In this document: positions 40,506-46,738 of the stretch, piece after piece
How the letters are laid out: every line of letters starts with the position of its first letter
How positions within the stretch are numbered: position 1 is the stretch's first letter
Assembly (NCBI GenBank): GCA_019237115.1
Contig: JAFAHS010000025.1
Coordinates: forward strand, 1-46,738
DNA: 46,738 bases
Direction of reading: 5' to 3'
Source: Deltaproteobacteria bacterium
GTDB taxonomy: Bacteria > Desulfobacterota > Binatia > Binatales > Binataceae
Notes under the pieces: generated by a model
What the model was told of the DNA's origin: nothing
What the model saw: the letters and a program-made list of their open reading frames with translations, nothing else
Databases searched by the model: none
Made by a program: the position numbers and the translations under genes

Positions 40506-41354
40506 ATGATTCGCGTTAAGCCCTGGCTCGTGTTTTTTCTCGTGCTCGGTGTTGCAGTGCCGGCTTCGGCACAAACCAGCCTGGAAATTCCGCAGACCCA
40601 GTCGCAGAATCCGGCGCCCGTCCCCAGCTTCACACCGCACTCGGTTCGGTCGGGTGGGCAAGAGGGCGAGGGCGGTACGTTGCAAATCGCGCCGGCTCCC
40701 ACGGCTACGCCGCAGAGTCCCCAGCAGGTTGCGCCCGCCCCGCAAACTCTCGATCCCGCGGTCGCTGCGGCAGCCGCCGCTGCGGCTGCCCTGAACTCCC
40801 TGCTGGTGGCCCAGCCCACTCCCGGGACGCTGCCCAAGGGGAGTGTTCCCACGCCGGGACCACCGCCCGCGTCGTCATCCCTCACGTTGCAGGCGGAGCC
40901 CAAGCTGCCGCAGGTTTTCCGCGGATGCTGGGAGGGCGAGGTCGTCATGGTGGATGAGCTGGAGCGGTTACCCGGAGCGCACAAGGTTGGCTACTGGACG
41001 CCCAAGACCTATCGACTCTGCTATCAGCGCATCGGTGAAGGACCCTTTCATCTGACTTTCAGCCAAACCGGCGTGGTTCCCAATGAACAAATCAAGAACC
41101 CGCGCGGGCACGTCGATGCGGTGGCGACGGACGGACGCGCGCATGCGAAGATGCGCTCCGATCTTCGGTTCGATGAGGATCACGTCGAGCCAGACCTGCG
41201 CGGCAGCACCTTCGCAGTCGACGAAGTCACAATGCTCGACTGCAGGATCAGCGACGATGCGATGACGGTAAGTGCGGGAGTGTACGGAACTCGCGACGGC
41301 GAACCATGGTTCAAAGCCCGCTGGCACGCCGACTTCCGCCATGTTCCCGAGTGA
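40506..41354 (+). CDS. Secreted protein with Pro/Ala-rich linker and unknown C-terminal domain
   Basis: I do not recognise this 282-residue protein. It has a signal peptide (WLVFFLVLGVAVPASA, cut before QTS). Residues 30-130 are a low-complexity Pro/Gln/Ala/Ser linker including a run of nine alanines. The C-terminal 150 residues form a compact, probably beta-rich domain with four cysteines, beginning LPQVFRGCWEGEVV and containing KTYRLCYQRIGEGPF, MLDCRISDDAMTV and a closing WHADFRHVPE. The lipocalin- or heme-binding-like pattern of a first GCWEG strand is suggestive only. The ATG at 40506 has a weak ribosome-binding site. A 174-bp gap separates it from the copper ATPase. Confidence 0.68.
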   Translation: MIRVKPWLVFFLVLGVAVPASAQTSLEIPQTQSQNPAPVPSFTPHSVRSGGQEGEGGTLQIAPAPTATPQSPQQVAPAPQTLDPAVAAAAAAAAALNSLLVAQPTPGTLPKGSVPTPGPPPASSSLTLQAEPKLPQVFRGCWEGEVVMVDELERLPGAHKVGYWTPKTYRLCYQRIGEGPFHLTFSQTGVVPNEQIKNPRGHVDAVATDGRAHAKMRSDLRFDEDHVEPDLRGSTFAVDEVTMLDCRISDDAMTVSAGVYGTRDGEPWFKARWHADFRHVPE

Positions 41355-41456
41355 GCGCGCGGCGACCTCTTGGCGCAAAGCCTGGGCGCTTGAAAGTGGC
41401 TACGAGCAGGCGCTGGAGCCGTGGGCGCTGTGCCGGTCTTCCCTGGCTTGGGGGCG

Positions 41457-41498
41457 TTGACTGGCGTGCACGCCTTAACGTGACAGGCGTGTCGCGCC
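41457..41498 (+). promoter_or_regulatory. Candidate control region of the copper ATPase
   Basis: TTGACT (41457-41462) is followed at once by the perfect 12-bp palindrome GGCGTGCACGCC (41463-41474), and a second dyad GGCG-TGTCG-CGCC lies at 41486-41498. A good -10 is not obvious. The layout, a dyad directly after a consensus-like -35 upstream of a Cu(I) exporter gene, is reminiscent of metal-responsive promoters. Confidence 0.35.
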
Positions 41499-41528
41499 GC
41501 CAACTGCCGGTTGCTATCGTCCATCTCA

Positions 41529-43883
41529 ATGGGTCAGCACGAACACCATGAGCACTTCCGTAGCCCCGCTCGATCCGCTGCCGCAACCGTGAAGGACCCG
41601 GTCTGTGGCATGAACGTTGATCCCGCTACCGCGGCAGGTTCGATCGAACGTCACGGCACGACCTACTACTTCTGCAGTCAGAGGTGTCTCGCGAAGTTCC
41701 AGCAAAACCCGGGAAAGTTCGTCGGTGATTCGCCGAAATCGGTGATCCAACCCGCCGCCGGTCCGAGCGCTCCACCTGTCGTGCAGTACACCTGCCCAAT
41801 GCATCCAGAGATCGTCCGCGATGGGCCGGGCGCCTGCCCGATCTGTGGTATGGCGCTGGAGCCGATCGCGCCGCAGGTGGAGAGCGCGGACGCCGATCCA
41901 GAACTGCGCGGCATGACCCGCCGCTTCTGGATCGGACTTGCCCTCACGACTCCGATCCTTGTGGAGATGGTACTACCCGAGCGCATCGTGACGGCGATGA
42001 TGGCTCCCGCCGCGGTGCAAACGATGACGCTCATTCTGGCAACTCCTGTGGTGTTGTGGGCGGGGTGGCCGTTCCTTGAGCGCGGTTACCAGTCGCTGAA
42101 GACTCTCAATCTCAATATGTTCACGCTCATCGCAAGCGGCGTCAGTGTTGCCTACGTGTACAGTGTGCTGGCAACTCTCGCGCCGCAGATTTTCCCGGTC
42201 TCGCTTCGCGACGCGGACGGCCTGATTCCGGCATATTTCGAGGCGGCCGCCGCCATCGTGGTGCTGGTCCTGCTCGGACAGGTACTGGAACTCCGTGCGC
42301 GCAGCCAGACCAGTGGAGCGATTCGCGCGCTGCTGGAACTCGCGCCCAAGACCGCACGCCGTATCGGCGGCGACGGTCACGATTCAGATGTGCCGCTGGA
42401 CGAGGTACGGCCGGGAGACACGCTTCGGGTTCGGCCCGGGGAGAAGGTCCCGGTCGACGGCTCGGTAATCGAGGGCGCCAGCGCGATTGACGAAGCGATG
42501 GTCACCGGAGAGCCGGTGCCGGTCGCAAAGAAGCCCGGCGATCGGGTGATCGGCGGCACCGTTAACACCACGGGGGGCATCGTAATGCGCGCCGAACGCG
42601 TCGGCACGCAAACGCTGCTCGCGCAGATCGTGCAGATGGTAAGTGCCGCGCAAAGGAGCCGCGCGCCGATTCAGCGTCTGGCCGATCGGGTAAGCGCCTA
42701 TTTCGTGCCCGCGGTGATGGTGGCCGCGATGGTGACCTTTGTTGTTTGGCTGGGAGTCGGTGCGGGACTGGGACGCGCGGTGGTAAACGCGGTGGCCGTG
42801 TTGATCATCGCGTGCCCGTGTGCCCTGGGTCTTGCAACCCCGATGGCGATCATGGTCGGAACCGGACGTGGGGCGCGCGAGGGTGTGCTGGTGCGTAACG
42901 CCGAGGCGCTGGAAATTCTCGAACGGGTCGACACTTTGCTCGCAGACAAAACCGGGACCCTGACCGAAGGAAAACCGCGCCTGGTTTCGGTCACCCCGGT
43001 CGATCCGACGAGCGAGCGCGAGATTCTCGTCTATGCAGCGGCCCTGGAGCGTGCCAGTGAGCATCCGCTCGCTGCAGCAATCGTAGCCGGGGCGGAGGCC
43101 AGAGGTGTGGCGCCGCCTCAGGTGAAAGACTTCAGGTCGATTGCGGGAAAAGGAGTGACCGGAATCGTCCATGATCATTCAATCGCCCTCGGCAACGAGT
43201 CGCTCTTTGCTGACCTCGGTATCGAGTACTTAAGCGTCGCAACTCTGGCCGAGCAACTTGGCGGTGACGGACAAACCGTGATGCTGGTGGCCGTCGACGG
43301 ACGCGTTGCGGGAACGATCGGAGTCGCCGACCCGATCAAGTCCTCCACCCCGGACGCGGTGCAGGCGCTGCACGACGAAGGCGTACGCATCGTCATGCTG
43401 ACCGGAGATAGCCGCGCAACCGCCGCCGTGGTAGCGGCAAAACTCGGAATCGACGAGGTGCGCGCGCAAGTGCTCCCGGCCGCCAAAGCGGAAGAAGTGA
43501 AGCGGCTCCAGGCCCAAGGGCGAATCGTCGCGATGGCGGGCGACGGAATCAACGATGCCCCAGCGCTCGCCGCCGCCCAGGTGGGAATTGCGATGGGCAC
43601 CGGCACCGATGTCGCGATGGAAAGCGCCGGTGTCACGCTGGTGAAGGGTGACTTGCGCAGTATCGCGAAGGCGCGACGCCTGTCTCGCGCGACCATGCGC
43701 AACATCCGCCAGAACCTGTTTTTCGCCTTCTTCTACAACGTGCTCGGGGTGCCGATCGCGGCGGGCGTCCTGTACCCGTTCCTGGGTCTGCTGCTGAGTC
43801 CGATAATCGCGAGCGCGGCTATGAGCCTGAGTTCAGTCTCGGTAGTGACCAACGCGCTACGCCTCCGCCACGTGCGCCTGTGA
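41529..43883 (+). CDS. copA: Cu(I)-type P1B-ATPase with YHS and CPMHPE-type metal-binding domains
   Basis: A 784-residue inner-membrane metal exporter. The N-terminus has a His-rich start (GQHEHHEH) and a YHS domain ([17 protein letters not shown], then [13 protein letters not shown]). A heavy-metal-binding domain [20 protein letters not shown] follows; no CxxC-type HMA domain is present. Eight membrane segments carry the CPC metal site ([12 protein letters not shown]). [13 protein letters not shown] is the phosphorylation site, GDSRATAA and [16 protein letters not shown] complete the catalytic domains, and MSLSSVSVV in the last helix with YN in FFYNVLG marks Cu(I) selectivity (P1B-1). The ATG at 41529 starts at the His-rich part. 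No CueR or CsoR gene is adjacent. Confidence 0.95.
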   Translation: MGQHEHHEHFRSPARSAAATVKDPVCGMNVDPATAAGSIERHGTTYYFCSQRCLAKFQQNPGKFVGDSPKSVIQPAAGPSAPPVVQYTCPMHPEIVRDGPGACPICGMALEPIAPQVESADADPELRGMTRRFWIGLALTTPILVEMVLPERIVTAMMAPAAVQTMTLILATPVVLWAGWPFLERGYQSLKTLNLNMFTLIASGVSVAYVYSVLATLAPQIFPVSLRDADGLIPAYFEAAAAIVVLVLLGQVLELRARSQTSGAIRALLELAPKTARRIGGDGHDSDVPLDEVRPGDTLRVRPGEKVPVDGSVIEGASAIDEAMVTGEPVPVAKKPGDRVIGGTVNTTGGIVMRAERVGTQTLLAQIVQMVSAAQRSRAPIQRLADRVSAYFVPAVMVAAMVTFVVWLGVGAGLGRAVVNAVAVLIIACPCALGLATPMAIMVGTGRGAREGVLVRNAEALEILERVDTLLADKTGTLTEGKPRLVSVTPVDPTSEREILVYAAALERASEHPLAAAIVAGAEARGVAPPQVKDFRSIAGKGVTGIVHDHSIALGNESLFADLGIEYLSVATLAEQLGGDGQTVMLVAVDGRVAGTIGVADPIKSSTPDAVQALHDEGVRIVMLTGDSRATAAVVAAKLGIDEVRAQVLPAAKAEEVKRLQAQGRIVAMAGDGINDAPALAAAQVGIAMGTGTDVAMESAGVTLVKGDLRSIAKARRLSRATMRNIRQNLFFAFFYNVLGVPIAAGVLYPFLGLLLSPIIASAAMSLSSVSVVTNALRLRHVRL

Positions 43884-43884
43884 G

Positions 43885-43920
43885 CCGCCTGAACCGGACG
43901 GATGTACCGTTTCGGCGGCG
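43885..43920 (+). terminator. Hairpin after the copper ATPase
   Basis: Directly after the stop codon, GCCGCC pairs with GGCGGC, with inner pairs GAA/TTC and CGG/CCG and a 9-base loop. The following bases (GTGGTTGTTTGG) are T-rich but not a clean U-tract. Confidence 0.5.
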
Positions 43921-44003
43921 TGGTTGTTTGGACTTCGGGTTTTTCTTCCTGGGTCCTTTGTGGTGAATTACTAGGAATCCGATTTCCGCGAGGTGATTTG
44001 ACG

Positions 44004-44948
44004 ATGGCTGTGGCGCTCGACCCACAAATGAAGGCGATGCTTGATTTCGCGAACGCTTCCGGGCCGATGTTTCTGCGCGCGGAAACCCCCGAGCAGGCGC
44101 GCGCGAAGATGCAGGCGCTGTTGGAAGCGCGCACCGTCGAGCCGCCCGCGGTCTACCGCGTTGAGGATCGGCACATTCCCGGACCGCATGGGCCGGTTCC
44201 GGTAAGGATCTACACCTCGGAGGGCAGGGTCCCAAAGGGCGTGCTCGTGTATTTCCACGGCGGCGGATGGGTGCTTGGCAGTATCACGACGCACGACGTA
44301 CTTTGCCGCTCGCTGGCCAACGCCGCCGGATGCATCGTGGTGTCGGTGGATTACCGGTTGGCGCCCGAGCACAAATTTCCCGCCGCGCCGGAGGACTGCT
44401 ACGCGGCAACCCAATGGGTCGCCGCCAACGCCGCGTCGTTTGGAGGTGATCCGAATCGAGTCGCGGTTGGAGGTGACAGCGCCGGTGGCAACCTCGCCAC
44501 CGTGTGCGCCCTGATGGCGCGCGACCGCGGAGGTCCCAAGCTGGTTTTTCAGTTGCTCTTCTATCCGGCGATATCGGCCGCCAACGACACTCCATCGCAA
44601 AAGCAATTCTCCGACGATGGGTTCGTACTGTCCCGCGCCGACATGGAATGGTTCTGGACTCACTACCTCAACGAAGCGGCAGACGCGGCCAATCCACTGG
44701 CCTGTCCGAACAAAGCGAACGACCTCGCGGGGCTGCCTCCGGTGCTGGTGGAGACCGCGAGTCACGACCCGTTGCGCGATGAGGGCGAGCGCTACGCGGA
44801 GCAGATGAAAGGGGCCGGCGTCAGGGTTACGCTCACGCGCTACGAGGGGGTTACCCACGGCTTCGTGAGCTTCGCCGACGCACTGGACCAGGGCAAGGCA
44901 GGAATCAAGCAAGCCGGCGACGCCCTGCGCGGCGCCTTCGGAAAGTAG
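44004..44948 (+). CDS. Alpha/beta hydrolase of the hormone-sensitive-lipase family (esterase)
   Basis: A 314-residue cytoplasmic carboxylesterase. YFHGGGWVLGS (HGGG oxyanion motif at residues 85-88), VSVDYRLAPEHKFPAAPEDC, and GGDSAGGNLA (GDSAGG at 157-162, nucleophile Ser159) define family IV (HSL). The acid is in ETASHDPLRDEGERY and the histidine in YEGVTHGFVSFADAL. Typical activity is on short- and medium-chain acyl esters, sometimes degrading polyesters or drug esters; the natural substrate is unknown. ATG at 44004 with AGGTG nine bases upstream; the frame opens at 43902. Stands alone between the copper ATPase and KirBac genes. Confidence 0.92.
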   Translation: MAVALDPQMKAMLDFANASGPMFLRAETPEQARAKMQALLEARTVEPPAVYRVEDRHIPGPHGPVPVRIYTSEGRVPKGVLVYFHGGGWVLGSITTHDVLCRSLANAAGCIVVSVDYRLAPEHKFPAAPEDCYAATQWVAANAASFGGDPNRVAVGGDSAGGNLATVCALMARDRGGPKLVFQLLFYPAISAANDTPSQKQFSDDGFVLSRADMEWFWTHYLNEAADAANPLACPNKANDLAGLPPVLVETASHDPLRDEGERYAEQMKGAGVRVTLTRYEGVTHGFVSFADALDQGKAGIKQAGDALRGAFGK

Positions 44949-45096
44949 CCGCGACCTTTCCGAGGAGGTGGCTAAAGCCAGCTGGCGTTCCTTGGCGGCC
45001 CGCAAAAGCGGACGGGCCAGTTGATTTGCGCCGCAGCGCCGAGCGAAACACCCTAAAGCGCAGTCGCCACTGGCGGTGAGCCAATCCCGCCAAGTG

Positions 45097-45102
45097 TATA
45101 TT
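45097..45102 (+). promoter_or_regulatory. Predicted -10 box with start close to the KirBac ATG
   Basis: TATATT at 45097-45102, preceded by TG, lies eight bases before the ATG at 45111 and would give a nearly leaderless transcript. No Shine-Dalgarno sequence precedes the gene, and the -35 region is weak. Confidence 0.35.
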
Positions 45103-45110
45103 CTTCAGCC

Positions 45111-45962
45111 ATGGCCGAAGACCGATCGCAGTCTAGCCAGAGTGTTGGCGGTCGCCCCGCAACCCCCTTTCAAGATCTCTACCACTACCTGGTTCGCTCG
45201 CCGTGGCCGATCCTGCTGATGCTGGTGCTGGGCGCGTTTACCGCTGCCAACGCACTGTTCGCCCTGGCCTACTGGCTCGACGGAGGGGTGCAGGGTTCAC
45301 GGCCCCACTCCTACCCCGACATGTTCTTCTTCAGCGTACAGACCATGTCGACCATCGGGTACGGTGTGCTGCATCCGACCACGTTTTTCGCCAACGCGTT
45401 GGCTTCGCTCGAAGCGTTGATGGGTCTGGTCGGACTTGCCGTGATGACCGGGCTGGTGTTCGCCAAGTTCTCGCTTCCGACCGCCCGCGTGCGGTTCAGC
45501 CGCTATGCGGTGATTTCGAGGCGCGACGGTGTTCCGAGTCTGATGTTCAGGACGGCGAATCTGCGCGAGAGCCATATTCTCGAAGCACAGATCCATCTGG
45601 TCTTTTCGCGTGTTGAGGTTACCGCCGAGGGCGAACGGCTGCGCCGATTTTACGATCTCCGATTGCAACGCGAGCGCAGCGCGTTGTTTACCCTGAGCTG
45701 GACCGTGGTTCATCAAATCTTGCCCGATAGTCCGCTCACGGGCCAGACGCCCGAGTCGCTCAGGGACTCGGGCGTGATGGTCGTCGTCTCTTTGACGGGA
45801 CTTGAGCAGACTTTTTCGCAGACCGTAAACGCGCGACAGTTCTACGGTGCTGAAGACATACTGTGGGGCAAGCGCCTGGCCGACATCACCGTCTTCCGAG
45901 GCGACGAAACACCGGTGCTGGACTATTCGCGCTTCGACGACGTGGTCGACGCGCCGCTGTAA
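45111..45962 (+). CDS. Inward-rectifier potassium channel, KirBac type
   Basis: A 283-residue bacterial Kir channel. An amphipathic slide helix (PFQDLYHYLVRSPWP) precedes the outer helix (ILLMLVLGAFTAANALFALAYW). The pore loop and selectivity filter read FSVQTMSTIGYG (TIGYG at residues 81-85), and the inner helix is ALASLEALMGLVGLAVMTGLVFAKFS with a hinge glycine. The C-terminal immunoglobulin-like cytoplasmic domain has the Kir blocks FRTANLRESHILEAQ, LSWTVVHQILPDSPL and GLEQTFSQTVNARQFYGAEDI. Homotetrameric and potassium-selective; probably sets membrane potential. Its 3' end overlaps the convergent permease gene by 40 bp. There is no ribosome-binding site, so the transcript may be leaderless. 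Confidence 0.95.
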   Translation: MAEDRSQSSQSVGGRPATPFQDLYHYLVRSPWPILLMLVLGAFTAANALFALAYWLDGGVQGSRPHSYPDMFFFSVQTMSTIGYGVLHPTTFFANALASLEALMGLVGLAVMTGLVFAKFSLPTARVRFSRYAVISRRDGVPSLMFRTANLRESHILEAQIHLVFSRVEVTAEGERLRRFYDLRLQRERSALFTLSWTVVHQILPDSPLTGQTPESLRDSGVMVVVSLTGLEQTFSQTVNARQFYGAEDILWGKRLADITVFRGDETPVLDYSRFDDVVDAPL

Positions 45963-46738
45963 CCGGGTTGCTCCTGGATGGTGACCGGGCCGCCCCAACG
46001 GCGTCGCGTCAGGGCGTAGGCCGGCCACACCCCGAGCGCCAGCAATAGCGCGATCGTGAAGTCGCGTTTACCGTCGCCAGTGGATACCGCGAGTCCGAAG
46101 GTTGCCGACCAGGTCAGCAGGGGCAATATCACCGTCAGCACGAGGCCAACTCTTCCCCCGCCGACAGTGAACAAACCCGCACGGTCGGGAACCAGCTGCC
46201 GCAGCCTGACCAGCGCCGCCATCTCGAGGGCGAGCGCCGCCATATAGAAGAAGACGTCGAGAACCACCAGCGCGAGAAAGCCCATCGGAACCAGCAGGGT
46301 GAAGATGACGCAGCACCAGATGATCGATCTGCGGGGCGTGGCCGTGGTGGCCCAGATTTCCCGGAGCGCTGCCGGCAAATAACCTTCGCGCGCGAGCACG
46401 TAAGGCATCCGCGAGACCCACAGCATCGCGGCTTGAAAGACTGCAAACGACATGACGCTGCCGCCGATTGCGATCGCCCCGCCGAGCGTTGGGCCGCCGA
46501 GTTCACTGCCGACCTCGGAGAACCAGCCTTCCCGCCAGTGCGCGCCGTTGGTGGCGCCGCTCAAGGAAACCATCAGGGGCAGAAGGTAAGCCGCCGCCAC
46601 CAGGGGGACCGCGACCGCGATCGCACGGACGTAGTTGCGGCGCGGGTTTTCTATTTCCGCGGAGACCACGCTCAGATTTTCCCATCCGCCGAAGTTCCAG
46701 ATGAGGACGGTTAGCCCCGCGCCCAGCGCCCCCAACGG
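45923..46738 (-). CDS. Amino-acid/polyamine permease (APC superfamily), C-terminal part only
   Basis: 271 codons of a permease entering from the right edge; the N-terminal half is outside the window. The reading begins inside membrane segment 6 with LTVLIWNFGGWENLSVVSAE, then IENPRRNYVRAIAV, which matches the LAT/PUT (polyamine-uptake-like) branch. Six to seven more helices follow, with MLWVSRMPYVLAREGYLP (intracellular loop) and TPRRSIIWC typical of the family. The open frame starts with a TTG at 46735 but clearly continues upstream. The stop at 45923 overlaps the 3' end of KirBac convergently by 40 bp. It is a different branch from the permease at the left edge. Confidence 0.9.
   Translation of the reverse strand, partial: PLGALGAGLTVLIWNFGGWENLSVVSAEIENPRRNYVRAIAVAVPLVAAAYLLPLMVSLSGATNGAHWREGWFSEVGSELGGPTLGGAIAIGGSVMSFAVFQAAMLWVSRMPYVLAREGYLPAALREIWATTATPRRSIIWCCVIFTLLVPMGFLALVVLDVFFYMAALALEMAALVRLRQLVPDRAGLFTVGGGRVGLVLTVILPLLTWSATFGLAVSTGDGKRDFTIALLLALGVWPAYALTRRRWGGPVTIQEQPGYSGASTTSSKRE

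Noticed and set aside
1..46738. Window ends could join into one permease gene, suggesting a circular molecule.
   Set aside because: The left part is of the CAT/YfnA branch and the right part of the LAT/PUT branch. Joining them would be in frame by chance (one in three) but would drop the membrane segment 5 region.
1..46738. CRISPR array, insertion sequence, prophage or toxin-antitoxin module.
   Set aside because: No regularly spaced repeats, transposase, integrase, phage structural genes or antitoxin pairs were seen.

Overview
This is a 46.7 kb, uniformly high-GC chromosomal window from a Gram-negative-type (diderm) bacterium. Diderm features are a TolC-family outer-membrane factor, a periplasmic adaptor, lipobox proteins and a soluble lytic transglycosylase. 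No rRNA, tRNA, CRISPR array, integrase, transposase or phage gene was seen, so it reads as ordinary chromosome with a metabolic and envelope flavour. The mix of PHA synthase, acyl-CoA dehydrogenase, a thiolase next to a fused HMG-CoA-synthase-like/DUF35 protein, a P450, epoxyqueuosine reductase and LUD-type lactate utilisation fits an aerobic soil bacterium. A relative of Candidatus Binatota or another deltaproteobacterial-type lineage is my guess; the window holds no taxonomic marker that settles it.

Region 1 (1-6005, all minus): an amino-acid permease cut by the left edge, an SDR, low-specificity threonine aldolase, a secreted NHL beta-propeller, an orphan CbbQ/NorQ-type AAA+ ATPase and cysS, all closely spaced. 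Region 2 (6299-8084, minus): an alpha/beta hydrolase, a DCC/DUF393 protein and a free-standing LeuA-type regulatory domain without a synthase barrel. Divergent from them is a large secreted lytic transglycosylase. Region 3 (10249-12047, minus): a FabG-type reductase with a hypothetical protein, then an A-type Fe-S carrier (ErpA) preceded by an IscR-like site. Region 4 (12134-16997, plus): a probable five-gene operon queG, sirB1-like, lutB, lutC, lutA. Region 5: class I phaC (minus) and, divergently, a probably Tat-exported amidase followed by a MerR/GyrI regulator. A promoter with the 19-bp spacer and dyad typical of MerR control precedes the amidase.

Region 6 (21740-25092): two divergent GT-C-type membrane proteins. 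Region 7 (25386-30996): acyl-CoA dehydrogenase, cytochrome P450, thiolase and the HMGCS-like/DUF35 fusion, probably a catabolic set for fatty, isoprenoid or sterol-like acyl-CoAs; the HMGCS-like domain seems to have lost its catalytic cysteine. Region 8 (31165-35823): a YtcA-MdtN-like adaptor pair and a divergent TolC-family protein without an adjacent FUSC or MFS pump, next to an ABC-2 permease/ATPase pair. Region 9 (36104-41354): a frameshifted STY0301-family pseudogene, a tandem pair of perfect-arm palindromes, a small secreted repeat protein with a strong terminator, a TTC38-like TPR protein overlapping a repeat-rich membrane protein, and a secreted Pro/Ala-rich protein. Region 10 (41529-end): a Cu(I)-type P1B ATPase with YHS and metal-binding domains, an HSL-family esterase, a KirBac potassium channel and a second amino-acid permease cut by the right edge.

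The most interesting items are the free-standing LeuA regulatory domain, the degenerate HMGCS-DUF35 protein beside its thiolase, the regulatory sites (MerR-type, IscR-like, tandem palindromes) and the STY0301 pseudogene. All functional calls come from reading motifs by eye; no database search was run.
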